A DNA stretch of 57,531 bases from a bacterium (GTDB lineage: Bacteria; Planctomycetota; Planctomycetia; Planctomycetales; Planctomycetaceae): contig WGMU01000030.1 in NCBI GenBank assembly GCA_016124895.1, positions 1 to 57,531 of the forward strand, in the 5' to 3' direction. The position numbers were made by a program, and so were the translations under genes. Shown one piece after another: positions 27,711-37,385 of this stretch; the stretch's first letter is position 1, and the number at the start of each line of letters is the position of its first letter. The notes beneath the pieces are model-generated. The model worked only from the letters and a program-made list of their open reading frames with translations, was not told the origin of the DNA and did not search any database.

Positions 27711-29285
27711 GTGTTCGCAGCGAAATCGATTCAGCACAAACTAGGCTTCGGGCTCGGGCTGGTGCTGCTGATGCTGGGTGTGCTTGCGGTCAGCGCGTTC
27801 TGGGGACTGAGTTCCTTTCGCGATCTGGTGCGCGACCCGGCAATCGACAACCGTTACGCTGCCGCGTCGGCCCATCAGGTCACGCGAGCGGTCGCGAGGC
27901 TCCGCTGGGCAATCCCTCAGAAGTCGGTCCTCACAACGACGTTTGATCGCGTCGAACTGCTCAACCGACTGCAGGAAGCTCAGGACGCGACGGACGCTTA
28001 TCAGACTCAACTGACAGCGCTGCCCGCAGCGACAGAACTGCAACGCACCTTCCACTGGCAGACAATCGGCCAGATTGACGAGCACCTGACGCGAATCGAC
28101 CGCTGGCTGAACGGCGGTGGCACCGACGCCGATATCGACGATCTCCGTGAGCAGCTTGACCGGCTGGAATTCGCCGCGGCCGAACTGCCGGAACTGCCCG
28201 ACACGCTGCGCGGCCGGCTGCTTGAAGCCCGTATTGAATACCGCACTGCGCTGACGGCGATCGCGATCTGCACCGGGATTGTCATCGTGCTGCTGATCGG
28301 GCTGATTCGTTTTGCCCGGAAGTACGTCCTGCAACCGATTCAACGGCTGCACGCCGGAGCGAGTCGTGTCGCGCAGGGCGACTTCGAACAGCGGGTCGAA
28401 GTCGACTCCCCTGACGAAATGGGAGAACTCGCCGCAGCCTTCAATCTGATGATCGAGCGGTTTCAGCAGACAGCGGCAAATCTCGACCGGCAGGTGCAGG
28501 AACGCAGTCGTCAGCTCGTCCGCTCCGAACGGCTGGCGAGCGTTGGATTGCTGGCGGCCGGCGTCGCGCACGAGGTCAACAACCCGCTCGCTGCCGTGCA
28601 GTGGGCCGGCGAGTCACTGGAATCGCGGCTCGCGGAACTGCTTGAGGACGCCTCTGACGACGAAGCCGCCGTCGCGCAGCAGTACGTCCGCATGATTCAG
28701 TCCGAAGCCGAACGCTGTCAGGCGATCACGCGACGGCTACTCGACTTCTCCCGCAGTCACGACGCGGCCAAAACGCGGCAGGACGTGACAGCGATCGTTG
28801 CCGAAGTTCTCTCGCTGATCACGCACATGAAAAAGTACCGCGAGTGCCGCTGCTCGTTCAGCCCGGCTGGCCTGTGCGAGATCGAAATCAGTGGCCCGGA
28901 GATCAAACAGGTCGTGCTGAATCTGACTGCCAACGCGCTCGACGCCGCCGGGCCGAACGGCGTCCTCGATGTTGAACTGCTCGACGACGAAGTCGACTGG
29001 GTCGAACTGCGGCTGACGGACAATGGTTCCGGCATGGATCAGGAAACGCTGGACCATTTGTTCGAGCCGTTTTATACGACAAAACCGACCGGCGAAGGCA
29101 CGGGCCTCGGTTTGTCGATCAGCCACCGAATCGTGTGCGATCACGGCGGCACGCTGGAAGCCTTCAGCGACGGCCCCGGCTGCGGCAGCACGTTCGTGAT
29201 CCGCCTGCCGCGCATCCAGAAAGCGCAGACTGAAGCCGACCTCAAGGCCGCCGACGAACTCGCCCGAGCGATCGCCGTGCGTTGA
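27711..29285 (+). CDS. Membrane-bound HAMP sensor histidine kinase (NtrB-like core)
   Basis: 524 residues from a GTG start; GGAGGGGCAGC precedes it. Membrane segments occur at about 13-33 and 181-203 and enclose a helical periplasmic sensor domain. HAMP is at about 204-255 (QPIQRLHAGASRVAQGDFEQRV). HisKA carries H287 in AAGVAHEVNNPLAAVQ. The HATPase motifs are NLTANALDAAG, DNGSGMD, FYTTKPTGEGTGLGLSI. The NNPLAA form is that of NtrB-class kinases, which usually drive a sigma-54 activator. No response regulator is adjacent. Confidence 0.9.
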   Translation: MFAAKSIQHKLGFGLGLVLLMLGVLAVSAFWGLSSFRDLVRDPAIDNRYAAASAHQVTRAVARLRWAIPQKSVLTTTFDRVELLNRLQEAQDATDAYQTQLTALPAATELQRTFHWQTIGQIDEHLTRIDRWLNGGGTDADIDDLREQLDRLEFAAAELPELPDTLRGRLLEARIEYRTALTAIAICTGIVIVLLIGLIRFARKYVLQPIQRLHAGASRVAQGDFEQRVEVDSPDEMGELAAAFNLMIERFQQTAANLDRQVQERSRQLVRSERLASVGLLAAGVAHEVNNPLAAVQWAGESLESRLAELLEDASDDEAAVAQQYVRMIQSEAERCQAITRRLLDFSRSHDAAKTRQDVTAIVAEVLSLITHMKKYRECRCSFSPAGLCEIEISGPEIKQVVLNLTANALDAAGPNGVLDVELLDDEVDWVELRLTDNGSGMDQETLDHLFEPFYTTKPTGEGTGLGLSISHRIVCDHGGTLEAFSDGPGCGSTFVIRLPRIQKAQTEADLKAADELARAIAVR

Positions 29286-29345
29286 TTCACGCTCGTTTAC
29301 GAGCTCGCTATCATCCGCAGCTCGGTACAAAACAACGTCGTAGTC

Positions 29346-29421
29346 GTAGGGTGCGTGGAGCGCAGCGTAACGCACCATGAGATTCTGGTCGGTGCGTTGC
29401 CCTGCGCTCCACGCACCCTAC
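29346..29421. repeat. Large palindromic element family C
   Basis: 31-base arms 29346-29376 (starting GTAGGGTGCGTGGAGCGCAG) and 29391-29421 are inverse with two or three mismatches around a 14-base loop. It lies between the histidine kinase stop and the rhaB start. The sequence resembles widespread short intergenic repeats in unrelated bacteria. It could form a long hairpin in the rhaB leader. Confidence 0.8.
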
Positions 29422-29438
29422 AAGTCGTCGGCAGCAGC

Positions 29439-30926
29439 ATGGCCAGTCAGTGTTACCTCGCGGTGGATCTGGGAGCGGAAAGCGGGCGCGTTGTCGCCGC
29501 TCTGTTTGATGGCGAACGTGTCGAACTGCGCGAACAGCATCGGTTCCGCAACGGGCCAGTCTCCGTCGGAGGCACGCTTCGCTGGGATCTCGTCAATCTG
29601 TGGCGGGAGATTCAGACCGGCCTCGCGAAAGCGGCCGCTGAGTTCGGCGACTCGATCCGCTCAATCGGCGTCGATACCTGGGGCGTCGACTACGTCCTGC
29701 TGTCCGAGACCGAAGAACTGCTTGGCCTGCCGTACTGCTACCGCGACTCGCGGACCGAGGGCCTGATGGCTCACACGTTTACGCAGGTGCCGCGAGCGGA
29801 CATCTTCAGCCAGACCGGCCTGCAGTTCATGGAGATCAACACGCTGTACCAGCTCGTCGCGATGAATCAGAAGAACCCACGGCTGATGGAGCAGGCGGCG
29901 ACGTTTCTGATGATCCCCGACTTTCTGAACTGGCTGCTGTGCGGCAGCAAGGTCGTCGAATTCACCAACGCAACGACCTCGCAGTGCTTCAATGCGACAA
30001 CGCGCGACTGGGCGTTCGACATGCTTGCTAAACTCAGCCTGCCGACGCAGATGTTCCCGCAGGTCGTCGATTCCGGCACGAAGCTCGGCACACTGCGCGA
30101 GGATGTCGCGCGGCAGGCCGGCATCAAACGCATCGACGTGATCGCCCCGGCAACGCACGACACCGGCTCGGCCGTCGTTGCGGTTCCGACGGAGATGACG
30201 GGCTCGGCAAAGTGGGCGTACATCAGCAGCGGAACCTGGTCGCTGATGGGCCTTGAAGTGCCGAACGCGATCCTCACACAGCGAGCCCTCGAACTGAACG
30301 TGACCAACGAAGGGGGCGTCGACGGCACGTATCGGCTGCTGAAAAACATCATGGGCCTGTGGCTCGTCCAGCAGTGCAAGGCGTCGTTCGAGCGGGCTGG
30401 CCGCAACCACGATTACTCGACGCTGACCGCTCTGGCCACCGAAGCTCCGGCCTTCCGGTCGCTGATCGATCCCGACGATTCGCGGTTTCTCGCCCCGGAC
30501 GATATGGCGTCGGCGATCGCCAGCTTCTGCACAGAGACCGGCCAGTCGGTTCCGGAGACCGACGGCCAGTTCGTTCGCTGCTGTCTGGAAAGCCTGGCCT
30601 TGAAATACCGACGAGTGCTCGGCTGGCTGGAAGAACTCAGCGGCGAAGCGGTCGAAGTCATGCACATCGTCGGCGGCGGAACGAAGAACGCGCTGCTTAA
30701 CCAGTTCACGGCCAACGCCTGCGGCTGCCCGGTCGTCACCGGCCCGGTTGAGGGCACCGCTCTGGGCAACGTGCTGATACAGGCACGGGCGATGGGCGAG
30801 ATCGGATCGCTGGCCGACATCCGCACGGTCGTGCGAGCCTCGTCGGAGATGAATCGTTTTGAACCGGCTGACAAAGATCAGTGGGACGCGGCGGATACGC
30901 GGCTTTCTGAGTTGACGACGAGCTAA
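29439..30926 (+). CDS. rhaB: Rhamnulokinase (FGGY family)
   Basis: 495 residues from the ATG at 29439, chosen because [17 protein letters not shown] is the phosphate-binding start of the FGGY fold; the longer reading passes through the palindromic repeat. Further family motifs are [64 protein letters not shown] and [14 protein letters not shown]. The enzyme phosphorylates L-rhamnulose to the 1-phosphate, which rhamnulose-1-phosphate aldolase then splits. No other rhamnose genes are in the window. FGGY members differ in substrate, but the Ser-Gly-Thr-Trp-Ser/GGxxGTYR pattern fits RhaB well. Confidence 0.85.
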   Translation: MASQCYLAVDLGAESGRVVAALFDGERVELREQHRFRNGPVSVGGTLRWDLVNLWREIQTGLAKAAAEFGDSIRSIGVDTWGVDYVLLSETEELLGLPYCYRDSRTEGLMAHTFTQVPRADIFSQTGLQFMEINTLYQLVAMNQKNPRLMEQAATFLMIPDFLNWLLCGSKVVEFTNATTSQCFNATTRDWAFDMLAKLSLPTQMFPQVVDSGTKLGTLREDVARQAGIKRIDVIAPATHDTGSAVVAVPTEMTGSAKWAYISSGTWSLMGLEVPNAILTQRALELNVTNEGGVDGTYRLLKNIMGLWLVQQCKASFERAGRNHDYSTLTALATEAPAFRSLIDPDDSRFLAPDDMASAIASFCTETGQSVPETDGQFVRCCLESLALKYRRVLGWLEELSGEAVEVMHIVGGGTKNALLNQFTANACGCPVVTGPVEGTALGNVLIQARAMGEIGSLADIRTVVRASSEMNRFEPADKDQWDAADTRLSELTTS

Positions 30927-30947
30927 ACTCGCAACTCGCTGTTATCT

Positions 30948-31047
30948 CGTTCCTACGCTCTGCGTGGGAACGCTGCCTGGGACGCTCTGCGTCCACTCGT
31001 CAGGGACGCGGAGCGTCCGGAAGTACATTCCAACGTGGAGCGTTGGA
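30948..31047. repeat. Cluster of short palindromes (family D) between rhaB and ftsY
   Basis: Four palindromes follow each other: CGTTCCTACGCTCTGCGTGG (start of 30948-30972), GGACGCTCTGCGTCC (30979-30993), GGGACGCGGAGCGTCC (31004-31019) and CCAACGTGGAGCGTTGG (31031-31047). They share the core GCTCTGCG or its inverse. The cluster starts 21 bases behind rhaB and stops 33 bases before ftsY. Confidence 0.75.
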
Positions 31048-31080
31048 CCGAGTGAAAACAAATACTCAACGGAACCAATC

Positions 31081-32034
31081 ATGGGATTTTTCGGGAAGCT
31101 CAAAGGAGCCCTCAAAAAGACGTCGGACCTGCTGAAGACGGACGTCCGCGACATCTTCAAAGCGGGCGAGATCCTCGACGAGTCGAAGCTGCAGCAGTTT
31201 GAGAAGCGTCTGCTGCTGACCGACATGGGGTTCGCCGCGACGCAGGCGATCATCAAGGACGTCCGTGAGAAACATCTCGGTCGAACGGTCGTGCTCGACG
31301 AAATCTGGAGTACCGTCAAGGACCGCATCAAGCTGCTGCTGAAGGGCGAAGGCGATGTGCGCTACGACGCCGACAACCTGCTCTCGCCGCTGAATCTGCA
31401 GAACGACGGTCCGACGGTGATCCTGGTGGCCGGCGTGAACGGCGTCGGCAAAACGACGTCAATCGCAAAGCTCGCCAAGCTGATTCAGAAGTCCGGCAAG
31501 TCAGTCGTTCTCGGTGCCGGCGACACGTTCCGCGCCGCGGCGGTCGAGCAACTGACACTGTGGAGCCAGCGGATCGGCTGTGACATCATCACAAAGCCCA
31601 GTGGCTCCGACCCGGCCAGCGTCGCGTTCGCCGCCTGCGAACATGCCGTCAAAGAGGGCCGCGACGTCGTCATCATCGACACCGCCGGCCGACTGCAGAC
31701 GCATCAGAACCTGATGGAGGAACTCGGGAAGATCCATCGCGTCATCGGCAAGCCGATCCCCGGTGCCCCGCACGAAGCCCTGCTCGTCCTCGACGCAACG
31801 ACCGGCCAGAACGGACTCAGCCAGGCAAAGCACTTCACCGACGCCGTCGACTGCACCGGACTGGTGCTCGCGAAGCTGGACGGCTCAGCCAAAGGCGGAG
31901 TCGTCGTCGCGATTCGCCAGACGATGGGCATCCCGGTCAAGTACGTCGGTCTCGGTGAAGGCATCGACGATCTGGCCGTCTTCGATCCCGACAGCTTCGT
32001 CGACGCCATGATCGACGAAGAGCAGACGTCGTAA
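31081..32034 (+). CDS. ftsY: Signal recognition particle receptor FtsY
   Basis: 317 residues from the ATG at 31081; the longer frame begins in the repeat cluster and is not likely. The N-domain (1-90) opens with MGFFGKLKGALKKT, an amphipathic membrane-targeting helix without the long acidic A-domain of E. coli. The G-domain has GVNGVGKTT (118-126), GDTFRAAA (147-154), DTAGRLQTH (200-208), an AKLD (264-267) where TKLD is usual, and GLGEG(I)DDL near 290-298, the FtsY/SRP signature. It binds SRP at the membrane to deliver nascent membrane proteins to SecYEG. Confidence 0.95.
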   Translation: MGFFGKLKGALKKTSDLLKTDVRDIFKAGEILDESKLQQFEKRLLLTDMGFAATQAIIKDVREKHLGRTVVLDEIWSTVKDRIKLLLKGEGDVRYDADNLLSPLNLQNDGPTVILVAGVNGVGKTTSIAKLAKLIQKSGKSVVLGAGDTFRAAAVEQLTLWSQRIGCDIITKPSGSDPASVAFAACEHAVKEGRDVVIIDTAGRLQTHQNLMEELGKIHRVIGKPIPGAPHEALLVLDATTGQNGLSQAKHFTDAVDCTGLVLAKLDGSAKGGVVVAIRQTMGIPVKYVGLGEGIDDLAVFDPDSFVDAMIDEEQTS

Positions 32035-32107
32035 GAAGCCACTGAGTTCGGTCAGACGGGTAGCGAGTCGCGTGTTGCTCCACGTGCCAAGTGCTGCGCA
32101 GCCAGTG

Positions 32108-32417
32108 CTATTCCGTTTCTCGTTCGAGTGTCGAATCGAGAACCCTGAGAATGCGACCGTTTGCGACTGTCCGAGCGCCTTCTCGAATTGCGAACAGCAT
32201 GCCCGAGTAAAGTTGTCCGACGTGGTTTTGTGGTCGGAAAAATGTGAGCGTCGCGACGACGACGTCACCGGGATAGGCCCATCCAATGTCATATGCATGA
32301 GCAGCATCCCAATCCCTGCCGGCGATAGCCAGTTGTCACTGGAGTACTTCGGCCACCGTTTTCAGGGGAGAGAAATGCAAGTTCTGCGAGGAGTGATGGC
32401 TGGAATTCATCAAGCAC
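32108..32417 (-). pseudogene. Frameshifted EF-Tu C-domain-like small protein
   Basis: Two frames on the minus strand join into one recognisable protein. The first starts at GTG 32417, with AGGAG six bases upstream (32424-32428), and reads AELAFLSPENGGRSTPVTTG YR. The second continues with GRDWDAAHAYDIGW, VATLTFFRPQNHVGQL and FAIREGARTVANGRI to a TAG at 32108. The pieces fit, in order, the small stand-alone EF-Tu domain III-like family (GGRxTPxxSGYRPxF ... GxxFxxREGxRTV). At the junction (32320-32322) several residues expected after GYR are absent and the frame changes. The total length is 310 bases, so a deletion probably broke the gene. Family memory, not a search, supports this. Confidence 0.55.
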
Positions 32418-32889
32418 TTGGGGCTCCTAACCGGCTTAATTGTATTACCCTGGGTGGACCGCCACTTTCGATCGGGCGACAGGAGTGTGTCCGAGAACTG
32501 CGGCAGCGGCGTTTTCGATTGAGTGTGGTAGTCGGGACGGCGCGGAGGCGGGGCTGGACTGGGGCGACAACTCTCCGGAGTTCGTCGCGAAAACCATTCA
32601 GAACTGGACACGACAAGTGGCGATCAGGGCATTGCCGATCGCTCCTGATGTCGATCGCCCCTGGCTCGTCAGGGAGGAAGGCCACGCCGAGAGCGGACAC
32701 TTGAAGCGGCGGAACGAGTTCCTGGCGTGTGCAGAGTTCTCAAGCCTGCGTGAGGCAAACGTGACAGCGGTTCTTGATGAAACGCGCGTGAGCTGGTAGG
32801 CTCGCTGCCTCTCTCCGAGCCTGTCAGTTCGCCAGAACATCCTTCCCAACAGGCTCTTGCGACCTTCCTGAAACCGCCGCGAGACGACC
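32418..32889. other. Gap of about 470 bases without a recognisable gene
   Basis: A plus-strand frame at 32440-32799 is open for 119 codons, but its product resembles nothing I know and no ribosome site lies ahead of it. Minus-strand frames are no better. The segment lies between the EF-Tu-like pseudogene and the start of the DUF1549 operon, so it should contain that operon's promoter. Confidence 0.4.
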
Positions 32890-34530
32890 ATGATGCCCCG
32901 CTGCGCTGTCCTGTTTTCCGCACTCGCGATTCTGCTGCCGCTCTCGCTGCACGCTTCCGAACTGCGGCCCGCCGATCAGCCGATCGAACAGGTCATCGAT
33001 CATTACGTCGATGCACTGACGAAAGCCGACGAAGTTCCGGCCGCTTCTCAGACCGGCGACGCGACACTGCTTCGACGCCTGACGCTCGACCTGGCCGGCC
33101 GGATTCCCACGGCGCGGGAAGCTCGGGCTTATACCGAGTCGACATCGGCATCGAAGCGGGTCGAACTTGTCGATCGACTGCTCGCCAGTCCGGACTTCGC
33201 GTTTCATCATCGCAACGAGCTGGAAGAGATTCTGCTGCCGAACCGCCGCAACGACGGCGAGTTTCGCAAGTACCTGCTGTGGGCGGCGGAGCAGAACCGC
33301 CGCTGGGACGACATGTTCCGTGACATGCTGACCGGCAACGAAGATGACGAATATCAGAAGGCGGCGCTGCAGTTTGTCCGCACGCGTATCCGCGATGTCG
33401 ACGATCTGACCAACGCAACGTCCGTCGCGTTCTTCGGTGTCAACGTGAGCTGTGCCAAGTGTCACGACCATCCGCTGGTTGAGGACTGGAAGCAGGACCA
33501 TTTCTACGGGCTGCAATCCTTCCTCAGCCGCACCTACGTCACGAAGCAGAACGCCGTCCTCGAAAAGCCATTTGGCGAAGTGAAGTACACGACTCGGGAA
33601 GGCGTCGAAAAACAGGCCCATTTCATGTTTCTGACCGGGGCGAATGTTGAGGTCGCCAGCCTTGAACTCTCGGGCGATGAAAAGAAGAAACTCGAAGAAG
33701 CCATCCGCAAGGCTGAGCGGGAGGACAATGCACCGATTCCGGAACCACAGGGCGACAGTGCCCGCGGTAAGCTCGTCGACGTTGCTCTGCGTGACGGCGA
33801 CAACCACTTCTTCGCCCAGAACATCGCCAACCGCATCTGGCAGCGGATGCTCGGCCGCGGGCTCGTCGATCCCGTCGACCAGATTCATTCCGGCAACCCC
33901 GCCAGTCACCCCGAACTTCTGGAGTGGCTTGCCCGCGATCTTGTCACACACGGCTACGACCTCAAGCGGCTGATCCGCGGCATCGCGCTCAGCCAGACGT
34001 ACTCGCGATCGAGCGAATGGTCATCTGCCAGCGAACCGCCGAGACCCGAATACTTCGCGCTGGCGCCTGCCCGTCCGCTGACGCCCCGACAGTATGCTCT
34101 GTCGCTGCTCGTCGCATCCCGTAACTCGACACACTGGGATCAGGATGCGTTGCAGCAGCCGGACCGCTGGCGGCAGGAACGTGAGAGCCTGGAAAACTCT
34201 TCGAACGGCTGGGCCGGAAACTTTGAAGCTCCTACCGACGGCTTTCAGATCGCTGTCGATGAGGCCCTGCTGTTCAGCAATAACGACCGCATCCAGAACG
34301 ATCTGTTAAGGGACTCCGGAGACCGGCTCGTTGGTCAGTTGAAGGCGATCGAGGACGATCAGGAGGCCATCAACACGGCTTTCCTTGTGATCAATTCCCG
34401 CCAGCCGACCGACGAAGAATCCTCAGCCATCCGTGAATACCTGGCCGCGCGAGCCGATAATCGACCAGAGGCCCTCAAGCAGGCTGTCTGGGCACTGCTG
34501 ACCGGCCCGGAATTGAGATTCAATCATTAG
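32890..34530 (+). CDS. DUF1549/DUF1553 protein, copy 2
   Basis: 546 residues with signal peptide MMPRCAVLFSALAILLPLSLHAS. DUF1549 (about 30-220) includes LRRLTLDLAGRIPTA and the CAKCHDHP site (C188, C191, H192), a CxxCH heme-type motif. DUF1553 (about 260-540) shows ANRIWQRMLGRGLVDP. An acidic/basic stretch around 255-275 is probably helical. It leads a three-gene run with DUF1501 and a WD40 protein, the common planctomycete arrangement. The protein ends FNH, as does copy 1. Function of the family is not known; an extracytoplasmic redox or binding role is speculation based on the CxxCH site. Confidence 0.85.
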   Translation: MMPRCAVLFSALAILLPLSLHASELRPADQPIEQVIDHYVDALTKADEVPAASQTGDATLLRRLTLDLAGRIPTAREARAYTESTSASKRVELVDRLLASPDFAFHHRNELEEILLPNRRNDGEFRKYLLWAAEQNRRWDDMFRDMLTGNEDDEYQKAALQFVRTRIRDVDDLTNATSVAFFGVNVSCAKCHDHPLVEDWKQDHFYGLQSFLSRTYVTKQNAVLEKPFGEVKYTTREGVEKQAHFMFLTGANVEVASLELSGDEKKKLEEAIRKAEREDNAPIPEPQGDSARGKLVDVALRDGDNHFFAQNIANRIWQRMLGRGLVDPVDQIHSGNPASHPELLEWLARDLVTHGYDLKRLIRGIALSQTYSRSSEWSSASEPPRPEYFALAPARPLTPRQYALSLLVASRNSTHWDQDALQQPDRWRQERESLENSSNGWAGNFEAPTDGFQIAVDEALLFSNNDRIQNDLLRDSGDRLVGQLKAIEDDQEAINTAFLVINSRQPTDEESSAIREYLAARADNRPEALKQAVWALLTGPELRFNH

Positions 34531-34595
34531 CGCAGGGCCGGTTCCCACCGGCCAGCTTCTGAAACATCGCTAAAATGGCCGGTGGGAACCGGCCC
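34530..34595. repeat. Palindromic element family A, directly behind DUF1549 copy 2
   Basis: GGGCCGGTTCCCACCGGCCA (34535-34554) is the exact inverse of TGGCCGGTGGGAACCGGCCC (34576-34595), with a 21-base loop. The repeat unit (GCGCAGGGCC...) starts in the last base of the stop codon. The same unit follows DUF1549 copy 1 at 5137. Confidence 0.85.
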
Positions 34596-34639
34596 GACTC
34601 AGCTAACCGCCCAAAGCTTATTGCTCACCGGAGTGAACC

Positions 34640-35941
34640 ATGACACGCCCTGGAAGCTACTTCTCCGGCTCGAACGATCACGGCCTTTCGCGTCGAGGGT
34701 TCCTCGGAGCGACTGCGGCCGGCGCGGCGACGTTTGCCGCCGACACGCGGCTCGACGGCTTCAAGAGCGAAGCTCTCGCGGCAGAACTCAGGAAGCAGAA
34801 TAAGAACGTGATCCTGCTCTGGCTGGCTGGCGGCGCCAGCCAGTTTGAGACGTTCGATCCAAAACCGGGCCGCCCGACCGGCGGTCCCTACCGGGCGATT
34901 CCGACAAACGCGACCGGCGTCCACATCAGCGAGCTGCTGCCCAGGATCGCTGCCAGGATGCAGCACACCGCGATCATCCGCTCGCTTTACACCAAAGTGA
35001 CCGATCACGGTGGCGGAGCGACGCTGATGGAAACCGGCCGCCGCCCCGCTCCGGGTTTCAGTTACCCGGACATCGGTGCCGTCGTCGCCCGCGAACTCGG
35101 CCGTATCGACAGCCAGGTTCCCGATTACGTATCGATGTACACCTCAACTGAGGGCCGTCGCAAAGGCACCAGCGGCTTCCTCGGCGCCCGTTACTCGCCA
35201 ATGTTCCTGGCCGAAAACATGGTCCCGGAAAACATCCGTCGGCTCGAAACGATCTCGGACATCGATCATCGCGACCGGGCGGCGCTGCGAGACGTTCTGG
35301 CAAAGCGATTCAACCAGACGCACCAGTCGTCGACCGTCGCGAGCCAGACCACGGCGTATCATCGAGTTCGCGGAATCATGGCCAGCGAAAAGCTGTTCGA
35401 TATCGAGCAGGAACCGGAAGCCATGCGGCAGAAGTACGGTCCGCTGCAGTTCGGCCAGCAGTGTCTGATCGCTCGGCGGCTGATCGAAGCCGGAGTTCCG
35501 TTCGTCAAAGTTGCTCGCGCCTGGTGGGACAGTCACGGGCAGAATTTCGAGACGCATCGCGAATTGTGCGCAGACCTCGATCAGGCCATGTCGGCCCTTC
35601 TGGACGATCTCGCCGAACGCGGCCTGCTTGAGAACACGCTGGTCATCACGCTCGGCGAATTCGGCCGGACGCCGAACATTAACGCCAGCCTGGGACGCGA
35701 CCACTTCGCCAACGCCTGGAGTTGCAGTCTGTCCGGCTGCGGCATTCGCGGTGGCGTCGCTTACGGCAGGACGGACGAAGACGGTCATAACGTCGCCGAC
35801 GGTCCGGTCAAAGCCGGCGACCTGTTCGCAACGATTCTGTCTGCGCTCGGGATCGACCCGGAAAGCGAATACTACCTCGGATCGCGTCCGCTGCCGCTGG
35901 CTGATTTCGGATCGAAGGCCGTCAAGGAAGTGCTCGCGTAA
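34640..35941 (+). CDS. DUF1501 protein with Tat signal, copy 2
   Basis: 433 residues. The twin-arginine signal (LSRRGFLGATAAGAATFAA, 16-34) is followed by the DUF1501 fold: ILLWLAGGASQFETFDPKPG, KVTDHGGGATLMETG, ITLGEFGRTPNIN and GRDHF near the end, the motif pair that supplies metal ligands in the phosphatase-like superfamily. It lies 109 bases behind DUF1549 copy 2, with palindrome A in between, and is followed by a WD40 gene. The three genes probably serve one exported system, though DUF1501 activity is not established. Confidence 0.88.
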   Translation: MTRPGSYFSGSNDHGLSRRGFLGATAAGAATFAADTRLDGFKSEALAAELRKQNKNVILLWLAGGASQFETFDPKPGRPTGGPYRAIPTNATGVHISELLPRIAARMQHTAIIRSLYTKVTDHGGGATLMETGRRPAPGFSYPDIGAVVARELGRIDSQVPDYVSMYTSTEGRRKGTSGFLGARYSPMFLAENMVPENIRRLETISDIDHRDRAALRDVLAKRFNQTHQSSTVASQTTAYHRVRGIMASEKLFDIEQEPEAMRQKYGPLQFGQQCLIARRLIEAGVPFVKVARAWWDSHGQNFETHRELCADLDQAMSALLDDLAERGLLENTLVITLGEFGRTPNINASLGRDHFANAWSCSLSGCGIRGGVAYGRTDEDGHNVADGPVKAGDLFATILSALGIDPESEYYLGSRPLPLADFGSKAVKEVLA

Positions 35942-36059
35942 TTCGTTTGATCGTAAGCCAGAGGTGTGCGCGCCTGACGGCAAACTGAGTTCCCGACAGA
36001 GACTCGTACGCCTGGGGCTTGCGGTCACACAGCGGAACCTCACCACGGAGTGAATCAAA

Positions 36060-37118
36060 ATGGCACTTTCCGATCCCACAAAACTGAAGAAGGTCCGTGA
36101 CTTTGGCGTCAGCGGGATCGCGTTCTGCGTCGCGCGAACGCCCGCGTCCGGGCAGCTCTATTTCGGTCATTCAGACTTCAAGCTGTACGAAGTCGACGCG
36201 CTTGCCGAAAAGCCCGAGCCCAAAGCCTTCACAGCGGCTGGTCACGAGAGTTACGTGACCGGTGTCGCACTCAGCGGGAAACAGATCGTTTCCGGCGCGT
36301 ACGATGGTCGGCTGATCTGGTGGAACGCCGAATCAAAAGAGGTCGTCCGAACGGTCGAGAAGGCTCACGAACTCTGGATTCGCCGCTTCGCGACCAGCCC
36401 CGACGGAGCGCTCGTTGCCAGCGTTGCTGACGATATGCTCGCAAAAGTCTGGGACGTCGAATCCGGCAAGCTGGTCTTTACGCTGAAAGATCATCAGACG
36501 CTCACGCCGAACAACTATCCGTCGATGCTGTATGCCGTCGCGTTTTCTCCCGATGGCAAGTGGCTGGCGACGGGCGACAAAACCGGTCACATCGCGATCT
36601 GGGAAGTCGCAACCGGAAAGAAAGTCGGCGAACTCGAAGCCCCTGTCATGTACACGTGGGACCCGCGGCAGCGGCGTCACTCAATCGGCGGCATCCGCTC
36701 ACTCGCCTTCTCGCACGATTCGCAACTGCTGGCGGCCGGAGGGATCGGCACGATTGGAAACATCGACCATCTCGGAGGCCCGTCGCGCGTCGAGGTCTTT
36801 GACTGGCAGAAGGGTGAGCGTAAACACGAGATCGAAGACAGCAAACTGCAGGGGCTTGTTGAGCAGATCGAGTTTGATCCGTCTGGAAAATGGCTGCTGG
36901 CTGCCGGCGGCGATCATGGCGGCTTCGTCACGTTTTACGACGTCGCCACCGGGAAGATGATCCATCAGGACAAGGCACCGATGCACGTCCACCAATTCGC
37001 GATCAACGAAGATCACACGGAGATCTTCGCCGTCGGTCACGGCCGGATTGCCCATTTCGACTTCAAGTCCGACCGACCGGCGCCACCGGCTGCTCCGCCA
37101 CTGCCGGAATCTGCTTAA
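36060..37118 (+). CDS. WD40-repeat beta-propeller protein
   Basis: 352 residues without a signal peptide. Blades with GH..WD spacing are visible: GHESYVTGVALSGKQIVSGAYDGRLIWWN, AHELWIRRFATSPDGALVASVADDMLAKVWD, YAVAFSPDGKWLATGDKTGHIAIWE, and about three more with IEFDPSGKWLLAAG. The C-terminus is a Pro-rich tail. CACGGAG lies eight bases before the ATG. It closes the DUF1549-DUF1501 unit after a 117-base gap; WD40 proteins frequently accompany these genes in planctomycetes. A scaffold role is inferred. The lack of a signal is odd if its partners are exported. Confidence 0.88.
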   Translation: MALSDPTKLKKVRDFGVSGIAFCVARTPASGQLYFGHSDFKLYEVDALAEKPEPKAFTAAGHESYVTGVALSGKQIVSGAYDGRLIWWNAESKEVVRTVEKAHELWIRRFATSPDGALVASVADDMLAKVWDVESGKLVFTLKDHQTLTPNNYPSMLYAVAFSPDGKWLATGDKTGHIAIWEVATGKKVGELEAPVMYTWDPRQRRHSIGGIRSLAFSHDSQLLAAGGIGTIGNIDHLGGPSRVEVFDWQKGERKHEIEDSKLQGLVEQIEFDPSGKWLLAAGGDHGGFVTFYDVATGKMIHQDKAPMHVHQFAINEDHTEIFAVGHGRIAHFDFKSDRPAPPAAPPLPESA

Positions 37119-37385
37119 TCGACTCTGGCCATTGGATTCCCCGTCCGTCGATTAACGATCAGCCGCAGACGCCGTCTCGCAGTTGTCCGCCATGCCGCTC
37201 GTCTGAGCACCTTGCGACCTCAACAACACCCGGCATGAAGAATCCGGCTGAGTCGCTGCCATCCGTTGCCACTGATCGGCAAAGCGATCAATCAAGCCAC
37301 GCGCCTTTGCTCGCCGGAACTGCGTTCGCCTCGGAGGCTCTCTGCAAGTCAGACTCGCAGCAATGGCCTCTGAAAACGCGGCGGT

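Noticed and set aside
32440-32799. 119-codon plus-strand frame between the pseudogene and the DUF1549 operon
   Set aside because: No ribosome site and no recognisable motif; kept only as a gap description.
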